Part shown: positions 7,632 through 16,312 of the stretch, in pieces
Numbering within the stretch: the first letter of the stretch is position 1
Layout of the letters: each line of letters opens with the position of its first letter
Source of the DNA: Enterococcus montenegrensis
Lineage (GTDB): Bacteria; Bacillota; Bacilli; Lactobacillales; Enterococcaceae
Length of the DNA stretch: 64,000 nt
Direction: 5' to 3'
NCBI RefSeq assembly: GCF_029983095.1
Contig: NZ_CP120467.1
Span: 248,001 to 312,000 of the forward strand
The notes under the pieces: model-generated
The model's database searches: none
What the model was told of the DNA's origin: nothing
What the model saw: the letters and a program-made list of their open reading frames with translations, nothing else
Position numbers and translations under genes: made by a program

Positions 7632-7945
7632 GTGTATTTCTCCTTTGGTTTTAATTTAGTTTTTTATTTCAGTTGGTTGAAACAAAATAGAGTAGGGGCG
7701 CGAATTAAGCACACGTTTTTTCCATCCTTTCACTAATAAGAACAATTTGAATTGTCACAATGTCCCTAAAATGTGGAAATTCTCATAATTTTCTTTGTGG
7801 GTGATTACCCTTCTATTACTACTACAATCCGAGTAGAGGAATTTTTCGAAACCACAGGTAATTAATTTAACTTGTAAGAGATTCTTAAACTATTTGAATC
7901 TCAATCAACTCATTTCGGAAAAGTTTCATTTTTGAGAAAACACAA

Positions 7946-8005
7946 AAAAGACGTGTAAACGAACTCGGCTCTTCCGCTGAAAGCCGGTTCGTTCACACGT
8001 CTTTT
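7946..8005. repeat. Long imperfect palindrome upstream of the rep operon
   Basis: AAAAGACGTGT-AACGAAC-CGGCT (7946-7970) pairs with 7982-8005 over about 22 positions with a bulge and a mismatch, around an 11-base loop. The right arm ends in CTTTT. It could be a bidirectional terminator or the single- or double-strand origin used by the Rep_trans protein encoded 315 bases away. The rest of 7632-7945 holds no gene that I can see, only the expected minus-strand promoter region. Confidence 0.5.
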
Positions 8006-8139
8006 GGTTTACTATTTAGTTAATTTTGACAAAAAACAAATCTTTAAAGAGTGCTCGTGAAGCCTTTCGTAGCAACCCTCAAAGGGATTTTCAATGAGTT
8101 TGGTACCCCCGTGTTACTAACGCGATAGTATTTTGTCTA

Positions 8140-8429
8140 AAGAAGTGACTAAATGATAACAATTTTTGTATATTTAAGGTACTCAATTGTTCAGTTGTTC
8201 TATTCTAATCTGAAGTTATTTTAACTATAATTGAGTTAAGCACTGTGGACTAGTATGATATCCACCAGAATTTACTGGATTACTGTTTTGTTTAGACTCT
8301 GGCCGTCTAATGGGTAATAAGTTTGTTAGTGTATGATATACGTTCATGATGCTTGAGTGATCACAAGGTTACACAGGAAAAGAGTAAGTGAAACATAGTG
8401 TAATTTTAAGCAAAGAGGAGTGCAGATCG
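8140..8429 (+). other. Probable IS110-family left-end noncoding region
   Basis: This gene-free stretch directly precedes an IS110-type transposase start. IS110 elements carry a long noncoding left end that is transcribed into a bridge RNA. The segment from about 8290 (CTCTGGCCGTCTAATGG) to 8390 has that position. Since the transposase is truncated, it is at best a relic. The exact IS end could not be fixed by eye. Confidence 0.3.
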
Positions 8430-8609
8430 ATGATATATTTTGGAATTGATGTCACAAAGTATAAACACAGATTGGTTGCAATTGATACTGAAGGAACGAT
8501 TTTCATTCGTCACCTTCAGATTAAAAATAATTGTGATGTTTTTACAAAGCATCAGATGACACTAGCTAATCTACAAAAAACGATAGGGAAGAGTTACAGA
8601 TTGCATTAG
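8430..8609 (+). pseudogene. IS110-family transposase, N-terminal fragment
   Basis: ATG 8430, preceded by GAGGAG, begins MIYFGIDVTKYKHRLVAID, matching the start of the DEDD (RuvC-like) domain of IS110 transposases, where the first catalytic Asp sits in the GIDV motif. The similarity fades after FIRHLQIKNN, and the frame stops at 8609 where an IS5 fragment begins. An intact protein would be about 400 residues, so roughly 85 percent is lost. Not functional. Confidence 0.65.
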
Positions 8610-8761
8610 GAGGTTACTCTGTTCGGTAGCTTAGAAAGAGCCCGTGCATCTGGCCCCATTGTTCATCGGTAAGTTCGTATCGTCGAGTTGGTGTTATCGA
8701 AACTTTCATTCCATTTTTTTCAGAGAATATCATATTTTGATAGAGTTTTCAGCCGTATCCT
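8607..8761 (-). mobile_element. Solo end of an IS5-family element
   Basis: About 155 bases nearly identical to 11421-11578, the right end of the IS5 copy further on. Read on the minus strand it starts with the inverted repeat (TAGGATACGGCTGAAAACTC) and encodes the transposase start MKVSITPTRRYELTDEQW up to LSYRTE. In this copy the Arg-Arg codons are intact, whereas the other copy has a stop there. The rest of the IS is missing. Confidence 0.7.
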
Positions 8762-8771
8762 AAAGAAAATC

Positions 8772-9014
8772 ATGCAAAATTTAAAAGAAAAAATAGTATC
8801 GAAAGAAACACCTATCCTAGGATTATGGAAATAATAAGTATGAAATTCTGAATAAATTTAACTATCGAAATTTGGTGGTACGCTTATCTTTCCTGATAAT
8901 TTCAACAATAACTTATCACAATTGATTACGGCAAAAGAAGCAAGTCAAACATTAGTGAAAAATAATGAGTATTTTATTAATATTTATAAAAGGCTTTCTT
9001 ACAGGTTGAAATGA
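8772..9014 (+). pseudogene. Decayed gene fragment, unidentified
   Basis: Three overlapping open stretches give protein-like sequence in alternating frames: MQNLKEKIVSKETPILGLW from 8772, [15 protein letters not shown] from about 8827, and [19 protein letters not shown] to RLSYRLK ending at 9014. Two frameshifts would join them into one reading frame of about 80 residues. I do not recognise the family. It lies between IS debris and the surface protein, so it is probably the tail of a gene destroyed by insertion. The remainder of 8762-9183 holds only the surface gene's leader. Confidence 0.4.
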
Positions 9015-9183
9015 ATAGATTACGTCTATACAAGCAAAATATAATTCATAACTAAAAAATCATTAGAAATGTTTCAAGAGAAAAAGAGGGTTAACTAAAT
9101 GCGTTTTATTTAGAACTAGAAGGAAGCTAGAATTGATGTACAGGTTTATGATATAATGAAGAAAATTTGAAAGGATGGATAAA

Positions 9184-10668
9184 ATGAAAGTTAAAAGAGT
9201 TCAGTGTTTCAGTGCGGTTCTTTTAATATCACTTATGTCAGGTAATTTATTTTCTTCACAAGTTTTTGCTTCAGAAACGGCAACTTCAGAAACGGCAACT
9301 TCAGAAACGGCAACTTCAGAAACGGCAACTTCAGAAACGGCAACTTCAGAAACGGCAACTTCAGAAACGGCAACTTCAGAAACGGCAACTTCAGAAACGG
9401 CAACTTCAGAAACGGCAACTTTAGAAACGGCAACTTCAGAAACGGCAACTTCAGAAGCAGCAACTTCTAATGAAATAAGTCAGAAGTCGTATGCTGAAAA
9501 AAAATATGAGAATGTTCAGATGAATTCAGAACCTACTAATGATAGCAATATCAATAAAGATACGGATAATGATGGGAAATTAACATACTTCAAAGAGGTT
9601 AATGGATATGTTCCTAAAATTGATGAGATTATCGAAAAAAATGTTCCAAGAGGTAATGGTGAATGTATAGGTGATAAAATAACGAAGTCTTATACTGATG
9701 AAGTTGATTTAAATGCAAAAAGTGTTATGGATACTAACTTAGATGATTATTCTAACAATGGATATCTTGAAAAAGTCAAAAATCCTAACAACCACTCTAG
9801 TACTGATAGCTCTAATACTGATGAAGATTTGTATGGACCAGGTAATTTAGAAGTTCAGCATTGGCAAAACGGTCCTAACGACGCTACTAAAACTCAAAAT
9901 TGGAGAGTTGTATTTGCAACAGACTATGCAATTAATAATGCTGTATTAACTGTAACTTTGCCATATGATAATGTCTCAGTGACAAATGTAACGGACTGGG
10001 TTATTAATCGATACTATCCGGCTGTAACAAATAATAACAATATATATACTAATTACTTAGTTCCACTAGACATTTCTTTTAATGGTAATGTTGCTACAAT
10101 TAATTTTGGAAATATAGTAGGTTACAGTGCTTTTGGTATGATTTTTAGTAAAACATTTGATGTTCCGCAGGATTTTAGTAAAGACTTAAAAGTAACATCG
10201 GCAAGAGTAATAGGAACTTGGAAGTCAGATGAATTGAATGCTGATTCAAAATATATAAAATCTTCTAAAACAGAACCTTCAATAATTTGGCAAAACGAAG
10301 TATGTCCTATTCCAATTGATCCGGAAACACCGGAAACACCGGAAACACCGGAAATACCGGAAATACCGGAAACACCGGAAACACCGGAAATACCGGAAAC
10401 ACCGGAAACACCGGAAATACCGGAAACACCGGAAACACCAAGTAAAATGAACGTAGCAGAAAATCAAACTAGAATAACCTCATTAAGTAATAAAGTGAAC
10501 AATAATTTAATAGAAAAAAATACTGTAAAAGCTACTAAATCTCATAATGGTGATACTCTTCCTAAGACAGGAGAAAGTAAGTCAACTATTTTTAGTGTTA
10601 TTGGAGGGATTATTTTATTAGGTTTTGGTTCAGTAACCATTTTACGAAAAAAATATAGTTTAAAATAA
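9184..10668 (+). CDS. LPXTG cell-wall-anchored surface protein with SETAT and PET/PEI repeats
   Basis: The protein has a signal peptide (residues 1-29, ending QVFA), 13 tandem SETAT-type pentapeptides (30-94), a globular region of about 280 residues with a beta-rich segment (NLEVQHWQNG, then AVLTVTLPYDNVSV), 13 PET/PEI tripeptides (380-418) and a sortase signal LPKTGE with hydrophobic segment and KKYSLK tail. It should be displayed on the cell wall by sortase A; adhesion is a plausible role. I start at ATG 9184 because AAAGGATGG upstream is a ribosome binding site that overlaps the earlier ATG 9175. The gene lies within the guaA element, flanked by IS5 copies. Confidence 0.85.
   Translation: MKVKRVQCFSAVLLISLMSGNLFSSQVFASETATSETATSETATSETATSETATSETATSETATSETATSETATSETATLETATSETATSEAATSNEISQKSYAEKKYENVQMNSEPTNDSNINKDTDNDGKLTYFKEVNGYVPKIDEIIEKNVPRGNGECIGDKITKSYTDEVDLNAKSVMDTNLDDYSNNGYLEKVKNPNNHSSTDSSNTDEDLYGPGNLEVQHWQNGPNDATKTQNWRVVFATDYAINNAVLTVTLPYDNVSVTNVTDWVINRYYPAVTNNNNIYTNYLVPLDISFNGNVATINFGNIVGYSAFGMIFSKTFDVPQDFSKDLKVTSARVIGTWKSDELNADSKYIKSSKTEPSIIWQNEVCPIPIDPETPETPETPEIPEIPETPETPEIPETPETPEIPETPETPSKMNVAENQTRITSLSNKVNNNLIEKNTVKATKSHNGDTLPKTGESKSTIFSVIGGIILLGFGSVTILRKKYSLK
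9271..9465 (+). repeat. 13 tandem copies of a 15-bp repeat
   Basis: TCAGAAACGGCAACT is repeated 13 times without spacers. The first ten and the twelfth are identical. Copy 11 changes Ser to Leu and copy 13 reads SEAAT. Because the unit is five codons, slippage changes length but not frame. Confidence 0.97.
10321..10437 (+). repeat. 13 tandem copies of a 9-bp repeat
   Basis: CCGGAAACA or CCGGAAATA is repeated 13 times, encoding Pro-Glu-Thr or Pro-Glu-Ile. It forms the Pro-rich wall-spanning stalk just before the sortase signal. Copy number can change in frame. Confidence 0.97.
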
Positions 10669-10720
10669 CTGCTGATTAGATTGTTCTACACACAATGTTT
10701 CAAAAAAAGTTATATAAATT

Positions 10721-10769
10721 TAAATAGCCTCAAAAGTTAAATTTACAGTTCAACTTTTGAGGCTATTTA
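10721..10769. terminator. Terminator of the surface protein gene
   Basis: TAAATAGCCTCAAAAGTT (10721-10738) pairs perfectly with 10752-10769 around a 13-base loop. The IS5 element begins at the base after the right arm, so the insertion seems to have removed or displaced the T tract. Confidence 0.65.
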
Positions 10770-11578
10770 GGGTGTGTCTAGAAACTTATTGTTGAGTCAA
10801 TTTAAAAATAGCTTCCGCATAAACAAAAGACAAAAGTGATTTTGCCAACTTATCATATCGTGTAGCGATACGACGAAAATGTTTGATCTTGTTGTAAAAA
10901 CATTCTACAAGGTGACGTTCCTTTTAAAGATTCCAATCGATATCCCAAGGTTCCTTAGGGTTCTCTTTAGGTGAATACCCTTCGTGGCGTATGCTTTGTC
11001 GACTAGAATGTTGATCCTCGAAAGATCAAAGTTTTTCAATAGCTTGATTGCTGAAACTGCATCATGAGTTTGTCCTTCAGTTAAAAGAAAGACAAGAGGG
11101 TTTTCTAGTCCATCCACCAAATTATGGATTTTGGTTGTTTTGCCACCGTGGTAATATCTATGCGTTGTTTTACTCCGCTTAGTACGGCGTTTTTTAGCAC
11201 CGGCACTATGTTGATGCGCTTTTATTTAAGATGAATCGATACTAATGTTTTAAAATCCTAGCTCGATCTGAAGAACTTGAAAGATAGTCAATAGTACTCC
11301 GCTGTCACGCCAATTACAAAAGTGAGTATAGATCGTTTTTCAAGAACCCTAGCGCTCCTTCGGCACTGTACCACTCAGAGCGATTCAAAGAAGTACATTG
11401 AAGGCTGTGTGGTTATCTAACTTAGGAGGTTACCCTGTTCGGTAACTTAGAAAGAGCCTGTGCATCTGGTCCCATTGTTCATCGGTAAGTTCGTATTATC
11501 GAGTTGGTGTTATCGAGACTTTCACTCCATTTGTTTTTTAGAGGATATAATATTTTGATAGAGTTTTCAGCCACATCC
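10770..11578 (-). mobile_element. IS5-family insertion sequence (809 bp), transposase decayed
   Basis: The ends are imperfect inverted repeats: GGGTGTGTCTAGAAACT at the left and, on the minus strand, GGATGTGGCTGAAAACT at the right. TA flanks both ends, a possible 2-bp target duplication. The interior encodes an IS5/IS427-type DDE transposase on the minus strand. The length fits this family. Confidence 0.75.
10786..11525 (-). pseudogene. IS5-family DDE transposase, inactivated
   Basis: On the minus strand the coding sequence begins VKVSITPTR, hits a stop (CGA-TAA where the other copy has CGA-CGA), then continues YELTDEQWDQMHRLFLSYRT. Later parts read NWRDSG, an open stretch with VDGLENPLVFLLTEGQTHD and LVDKAYATKG (DDE region, 10905-11120), and the C-terminal IFKLTQQ. 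Several frameshifts separate them. The protein cannot be made as one chain, so this copy could move only with a transposase supplied elsewhere. Confidence 0.7.
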
Positions 11579-11699
11579 TAATTAATATTCAAGTGGTTAT
11601 GTGAATGTTTTTGTGTAATAAAAAATGTGTCAAAGGCTAAAATATGTTTTTTAGCTTGATTTTTTTGACAGGAACCTCCACCAAAGAAAGCCTAAATTA

Positions 11700-11731
11700 A
11701 AAATCCCGTCAGAGTTCTCTGGCGGGATTTT
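11700..11731. terminator. Hairpin at the right end of the guaA element
   Basis: AAAATCCCGTCAGAG (11700-11714) pairs with CTCTGGCGGGATTTT (11717-11731) with one G-U pair. It probably terminates guaA, which reads toward it on the minus strand. It is followed by TGGCGGGGAACC, the counterpart of the repeats at 4467 and of TGGCGGGGATTCTGGCGGGA at 4650. The stretch 11579-11826 holds no gene. Confidence 0.6.
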
Positions 11732-11826
11732 GGCGGGGAACCTAATCAAAATAGATCTTTTTTATCCATTCTAAGTGAACTAAAAAGCTGTTAAATCAAC
11801 ATTTTGCAACCAAGTGAGGTTACTAC

Positions 11827-11839
11827 TTTATTCCCACTC
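11827..11839. other. attR core inside the guaA stop region
   Basis: TTTATTCCCACTC overlaps the last four codons and stop of guaA (EWE-stop on the minus strand) and is identical to 4574-4586. Integration here leaves the guaA reading frame unchanged. Confidence 0.75.
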
Positions 11840-13393
11840 TACAGTTGCAGGTGGCTTAGAGGTAATATCGTACACGATTCGGTTTACGTGGTCTACTTCG
11901 TTGACGATACGGACAGAGATTTTTTGTAAGACATCCCAAGGGATACGAGCAAAGTCTGCTGTCATGCCGTCGATTGAAGTAACAGCACGAATACCGACAG
12001 TGTAATCATACGTACGGCCATCTCCCATTACGCCAACTGAGCGAATACCAGGTAAGACAGTGAAGTATTGCCAAATGTCACGGTCAAGGCCGGCTGCGGC
12101 GATTTCTTCTCGTAAGATAGCATCTGATTCCCGCACGACTTCTAATTTTTCTTCGGTTAATTCACCTAAGACACGAATGCCAAGACCAGGGCCTGGGAAT
12201 GGTTGACGCCAAACGATAGCGTCAGGCATGCCAAGCTGTGTTCCTAATTCCCGCACTTCGTCTTTGAATAACGTGTTTAATGGTTCGATTAATTTAAATT
12301 GCATATCTTCTGGTAGACCGCCAACATTGTGGTGAGACTTAATGGTTTGTGCTGTTTCAGTACCAGATTCAATGACGTCAGTGTAAAGAGTACCTTGAGC
12401 TAAAAATGAGATACCTTCTTCACCGGCAAGTTTTGTTGCTTCGTCATCAAAGACATAGACGAATTCGTTACCGATAATTTTACGTTTTTGTTCAGGGTCA
12501 GAAACACCTTTTAATTTGTCTAAGAAACGGTCGCGAGCATCAACTTTAATGATGTTTAAGCCAAATTTACCGCCAAGGCTTTCCATTACTTGTTTGCCTT
12601 CATCTTTACGTAAAAGACCGTGGTCAACGAAGATACACGTTAGTTGGTCCCCAATGGCTTTTTGTAATAAGACGCCAACAACAGAAGAGTCAACGCCGCC
12701 GGATAATCCAAGTAATACTTTTTTATCACCGACAGTTTCACGGATCTGCGCAATTTGCATTTCGATGAAGTTATCCATTGACCAGTCGCCTTTACATTGG
12801 CAGACATCCATTGCAAAGTGACGCAATAATTCATTGCCGTATTCAGAGTGACGAACTTCAGCATGGAATTGGATACCGTAAATTTTGTCTTCTTTATTTT
12901 GGATAGAAGCGATTGGGCAATCTTTACTTGTTGCTACAACTTCAAAACCTGCTGGTGTTTGTGTTACCAAATCACCGTGGCTCATCCAAACGTTTTGTTT
13001 TTTAGGTGTACCGACAAAAAGTTCTGCGTCATCGGCAGTTACTTCTAGTTCGGCTTTACCGTATTCTTTGTTTAACGCGGGCTCAACCTTACCACTTAAT
13101 TTATAAGTGATTAGCTGCATGCCGTAACAAATACCTAGAACTGGGATTCCCAATTTCAAAATCTCTTCATCAATGCCAAAGGCGCCTTCATCATAAACGC
13201 TGTTTGGTCCGCCGGAAAGAATAATTCCCTTTGGATTAATGGCTTTGACTTCTTCTGCGGTGATTTTGTGGCTCATCAATTCAGAAAAGACACCAAATTC
13301 ACGAATGCGGCGTGTAATCAATTGGTTGTACTGGCTACCATAGTCCAAAACGATAATCTTTTCGACTGTCGGCAGGTGGTCAACATTTGTCAC
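11828..13393 (-). CDS. guaA: GMP synthase (glutamine-hydrolysing)
   Basis: Converts XMP to GMP using glutamine and ATP in purine synthesis. The 521-residue protein has an N-terminal class I glutamine amidotransferase domain with the catalytic Cys in GICYGMQL and the His/Glu pair in [12 protein letters not shown]. An ATP pyrophosphatase domain follows (P-loop [10 protein letters not shown], about residue 225) and then the C-terminal dimerisation domain ending TVEWE. Length is as expected. The 3' end is the integration site of the element on its left. No guanine riboswitch or T-box is visible in the short upstream region. Confidence 0.98.
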   Translation of the reverse strand: MTNVDHLPTVEKIIVLDYGSQYNQLITRRIREFGVFSELMSHKITAEEVKAINPKGIILSGGPNSVYDEGAFGIDEEILKLGIPVLGICYGMQLITYKLSGKVEPALNKEYGKAELEVTADDAELFVGTPKKQNVWMSHGDLVTQTPAGFEVVATSKDCPIASIQNKEDKIYGIQFHAEVRHSEYGNELLRHFAMDVCQCKGDWSMDNFIEMQIAQIRETVGDKKVLLGLSGGVDSSVVGVLLQKAIGDQLTCIFVDHGLLRKDEGKQVMESLGGKFGLNIIKVDARDRFLDKLKGVSDPEQKRKIIGNEFVYVFDDEATKLAGEEGISFLAQGTLYTDVIESGTETAQTIKSHHNVGGLPEDMQFKLIEPLNTLFKDEVRELGTQLGMPDAIVWRQPFPGPGLGIRVLGELTEEKLEVVRESDAILREEIAAAGLDRDIWQYFTVLPGIRSVGVMGDGRTYDYTVGIRAVTSIDGMTADFARIPWDVLQKISVRIVNEVDHVNRIVYDITSKPPATVEWE

Positions 13394-13475
13394 AGTTAAA
13401 TCCCTCGATTCTTCAGATTATTTATTGTAAAGAAGTAAGCTTCTTACAAGCAGTTTAACAGGCATGAAAATAAAA

Positions 13476-14399
13476 TCAATATTTTCGCAAATAGATTTCA
13501 TCAATTAAATGATGGTTTGTTTTATGGAGAATTATATCTGCTCTGCTTCTAGTAGGCAAGATGTACTCTTCTAAATTCTTCAAATTCACATTTTGCCAGA
13601 CGCTTTCAGCCATTTTAACCGCTTTTTTGCGATCGCCAATGGCAAATTGATAATAATAATTGGTTGGATCTAAAAAGGCGGTATCCAGTAATTGCTCAAA
13701 ACGTTCCAAATACCATTGTTCAATTAATTCGGGCTTAGCATCGACAAAAAGTGAGAAATCAAAAAAGTCGCTAACGTAAATTTGTTGGTTTTGTGGCAGT
13801 TGCAACGTATTAATCCCTTCGACAATTAAAATATCTGGTTGTTCAATCAATTCAAATTCATCGGGGATAATATCGTAAACATTATGGGAATAAACAGGTA
13901 CTTGAATGGAATTCTTGCCAGATTTTACTTCATTTAAAAACTGGATCAAACGTTCCATGTCGTAACTTTCGGGAAAACCTTTGCGATCCATAATCCCTTT
14001 TTGGGCTAATACTTGGTTTGGGTATAAAAAGCCATCGGTTGTAATTAGTTGGACATTACGTCTAGGAAATAGCCGCGAAAGTAATGTTTGGACCAGGCGA
14101 GCAGTGGTTGATTTTCCCACCGCCACTGAACCTGCAATTCCGATAATAAAAGGTGGTGTTTTGACATAACGATGTAAGAAGAGACCTTTACTTAAGTTGA
14201 GTGATTCTGCTTCTTTCATATATAAATGAATCAAATGACACAACGGAATGTAAACATCCTCGACATCTTGCATCGATAGGCGGTCATTTAGACTCTTGAT
14301 GCCATCCAATTCTTCTTGGGTTAAGGGCATATTGTTACTATTGTAAAATCCCTGCCATTCTTGACGGGAAATTTTGTAGTAATTCATTTTTTCCTCCAT
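13476..14399 (-). CDS. coaA: Pantothenate kinase, type I
   Basis: Phosphorylates pantothenate, the first step of coenzyme A synthesis. P-loop [16 protein letters not shown] (about residue 87) is the type I signature, followed by TTDGFLYPN and the core [10 protein letters not shown]. From ATG 14399 the protein has 307 residues, in line with the family. This start has AAAGGAG six bases upstream; a second ATG 12 bases later also has GGAGG. The longer frame to 14462 has no support. It lies upstream of guaA in the same direction. Confidence 0.95.
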   Translation of the reverse strand: MEEKMNYYKISRQEWQGFYNSNNMPLTQEELDGIKSLNDRLSMQDVEDVYIPLCHLIHLYMKEAESLNLSKGLFLHRYVKTPPFIIGIAGSVAVGKSTTARLVQTLLSRLFPRRNVQLITTDGFLYPNQVLAQKGIMDRKGFPESYDMERLIQFLNEVKSGKNSIQVPVYSHNVYDIIPDEFELIEQPDILIVEGINTLQLPQNQQIYVSDFFDFSLFVDAKPELIEQWYLERFEQLLDTAFLDPTNYYYQFAIGDRKKAVKMAESVWQNVNLKNLEEYILPTRSRADIILHKTNHHLIDEIYLRKY

Positions 14400-14636
14400 G
14401 AGCGACTCCTTTTGGCTATTTTTCAGAAAAAGCCAACAACATTTCCATAGCGGATATGACAATATGCGCTAGGACTTCGCGAACATTTTAACACATAATG
14501 GTCGCTATTATCAGTAAAAACACAAATAAATGCAGTTTAACGGTCTTTCTGCTAGTATAAAGATGGATGATATTTCAGGGCAAGCTGTAAAATAGGTTTA
14601 CGTTGAATTTAAAAAAATTTTAAAGGAGCGAGGAAC

Positions 14637-15209
14637 ATGAAAAAAATTGTAATAATGGGCGATAGTATCGCAGCCGGTTTTTTTGAAGGGCAAGTCACAG
14701 ACTTATTAAATGAATATGTGACAGATACACTAACAGGGATGGGCTTTCCAGATTATACGGTCGTTAATTTGGGAGAACGTGGTGCGTCAAGTACTACAGC
14801 TTTGGAACAATTACCTAAAGCAGAAGCTGAAAATCCTGATTTTGTCGCAATTAATGTTGGCATTAATGATGCTATCAACAATCGTGAGAACGTGAAAGAA
14901 TACGGCGAAAACTTGAAAAAAATGATTACGGCTTTTCCAGCTGAAAAAGTCATTTTAGTTGGCCCAAGCTGGGTAGATCTGACGATTAAAACTGCCGGAA
15001 ATAAAGAAACACTCGTGAAATATATTGCAATGGCAAAAGATATCGCACAAGAAACTGGTGTGAACTACATTGATATGTATCATCATATGGAAGTTTACCC
15101 AGACCCAGCTGAATTTTTACAAAGTGATGGTTTACATCCATCAAAATTCGGGTATCATCTATTAGGAGCGCTAATTGCGCGGGATATTAAAAATAAACTA
15201 TTAGGATGA
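14637..15209 (+). CDS. SGNH-family esterase/lipase
   Basis: A 190-residue cytoplasmic hydrolase of the GDSL/SGNH family. Block I GDSIAAG holds the nucleophilic Ser, Gly and Asn come from VNLGERGAS and NVGINDA, and block V DGLHPS supplies the Asp and His. Members include TesA-like lysophospholipases and arylesterases; the substrate cannot be told. No signal peptide is present, so it acts inside the cell. RBS AAGGAGCGAGG. The next gene begins 4 bases after its stop, so the two form an operon. Confidence 0.85.
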   Translation: MKKIVIMGDSIAAGFFEGQVTDLLNEYVTDTLTGMGFPDYTVVNLGERGASSTTALEQLPKAEAENPDFVAINVGINDAINNRENVKEYGENLKKMITAFPAEKVILVGPSWVDLTIKTAGNKETLVKYIAMAKDIAQETGVNYIDMYHHMEVYPDPAEFLQSDGLHPSKFGYHLLGALIARDIKNKLLG

Positions 15210-15213
15210 AATT

Positions 15214-15819
15214 ATGAGTGATCATTATTATACCAATCAACCCAATGCAGCCCACGACTTTGCTGAATTTGATTTTGAACTAAAAGGGCGCAGATTGCGC
15301 TTTGTGACCGATAGCGGCGTTTTTTCCCGCAATACAATCGATTATGGTTCGAGAGTTTTAATTGAAACCTTTACTGCTAATAATTTGCCCGCCGGAGCAT
15401 TGCTTGATGTCGGCTGCGGCTATGGCCCGATTGGGTTGGCGATAGCGGCGACAAGCGATCGCTTTGTTGAAATGGTGGATGTTAACGAGCGGGCAATTGA
15501 CTTAGCATGTGGCAATGCGAGCCGCAATCAAATTGAAAATGTCGACATTCATACAAGTGACATTTATGCAGACGTAAAAAAGACAAGCTATGCTGCAATT
15601 TTAAGTAACCCGCCAATTCGTGCCGGTAAAAAAGTTGTTCATGCTATCTTAAGCGATGCCTATTCCTTACTTATGCCAGGCGGCACATTGACTGTGGTCA
15701 TTCAAAAAAAACAAGGTGCTCCTAGCGCCGAGAAAAAAATGCAAGCAGTCTTTGGCAACTGTGAAATTTTAACAAAAGACAAAGGCTACTATATTTTGCA
15801 AAGTGTAAAAGAAGATTAA
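15214..15819 (+). CDS. rsmC: Class I SAM methyltransferase, RsmC-like
   Basis: A 201-residue methyltransferase with motif I LLDVGCGYGPIGL and the target-amine motif NPPIRAGKKVV. The latter is typical of the RsmC/YbxB group that methylates 16S rRNA G1207 at N2. Gram-positive members are single-domain, like this one, whereas enterobacterial RsmC has two domains. The start at 15214 follows the previous stop by 4 bases and has a weak AGGA site, suggesting coupling. A terminator follows at 15831. rRNA specificity is inferred from the family. Confidence 0.75.
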   Translation: MSDHYYTNQPNAAHDFAEFDFELKGRRLRFVTDSGVFSRNTIDYGSRVLIETFTANNLPAGALLDVGCGYGPIGLAIAATSDRFVEMVDVNERAIDLACGNASRNQIENVDIHTSDIYADVKKTSYAAILSNPPIRAGKKVVHAILSDAYSLLMPGGTLTVVIQKKQGAPSAEKKMQAVFGNCEILTKDKGYYILQSVKED

Positions 15820-15830
15820 TGAATAAAAAG

Positions 15831-15873
15831 CAACTTTTCCCAGGGAAATTTAAATGGGAAGAGTTGTTTTTTT
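15831..15873 (+). terminator. Terminator of the SGNH-rsmC operon
   Basis: CAACTTTTCCC (15831-15841) pairs with GGGAAGAGTTG (15856-15866), with G-U pairs, and runs into seven T residues. Confidence 0.85.
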
Positions 15874-16009
15874 GCTGTAAAAAAAAATAAACTTTTTCCT
15901 TGCTCTGAAACGAGTTTCATACATTATGCTCTAGATGTAGTTGGAAGAAAGCAAAGAAAGTGCTTTTTTATAATGTTAAATATGAAACAAAAAATAGGGG
16001 GAATGAAAG

Positions 16010-16288
16010 ATGTTTACGTATGTGAAATTAACTAAAAATGGTTGTACCCAGCTTTATTATGTGCAAGTGGAAGTCTCAGCGGGAAAACTTAATTTACATG
16101 ATGTCAGCGGCCTACAAGCACGCCAAATTTTATCTGAGGAGATTTGTGATTTAGATTGGCAAGTTTTTGATGAATATTATGGCGGACGACGTTTTTCATT
16201 TGGCAAAGATGAGATGAGTTGCCAAGTTTATGAAGCGGGGCTTGCTGTGATAGACTATTTATATAATCAATTACAAGTAGCTGTATAA
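16010..16288 (+). CDS. Conserved-looking hypothetical protein (92 aa)
   Basis: A 92-residue soluble protein starting MFTYVKLTKNGCTQLYYVQ, with no signal or membrane segment and no motif I recognise. It has a good AGGGGG ribosome binding site. Coding is supported by codon use like its neighbours and a clean start. The LacI-type regulator begins 24 bases after its stop, so the two are probably co-transcribed. A link to that regulator's pathway is possible but unproven. Confidence 0.6.
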   Translation: MFTYVKLTKNGCTQLYYVQVEVSAGKLNLHDVSGLQARQILSEEICDLDWQVFDEYYGGRRFSFGKDEMSCQVYEAGLAVIDYLYNQLQVAV

Positions 16289-16312
16289 CAGGTAAGAGAC
16301 GAGGTGGGAAAA

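Larger units (their letters stand above)
4574..11839. mobile_element. Integrative mobilizable-type element inserted in the guaA 3' end
   Basis: A 7.3-kb segment bounded by 13-bp direct repeats carries, from left, a tyrosine integrase, a DUF3173 protein, a Rep_trans/MobT-like initiator and an unknown 170-residue protein, all on the minus strand. IS remnants and an LPXTG surface protein follow. No conjugation genes (FtsK-type coupling protein, VirB4) are present, so it would need a helper for transfer if it moves at all. guaA 3' ends are known integration hot spots. The IS debris suggests an old, possibly immobile insertion. Confidence 0.7.

Noticed and set aside
9233-9463. Antisense ORF with repeated LKLPF units opposite the SETAT repeats
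   Set aside because: It is the mirror reading of the 15-bp tandem repeat, has no ribosome binding site, and the sense strand encodes a full LPXTG protein.
9271-9465. Possible CRISPR array
   Set aside because: The 15-bp units are contiguous with no spacers and lie inside a coding sequence; no cas genes are present.
13394-13475. Guanine riboswitch or T-box upstream of guaA
   Set aside because: The gap is too short for either and none of the conserved motifs is seen.
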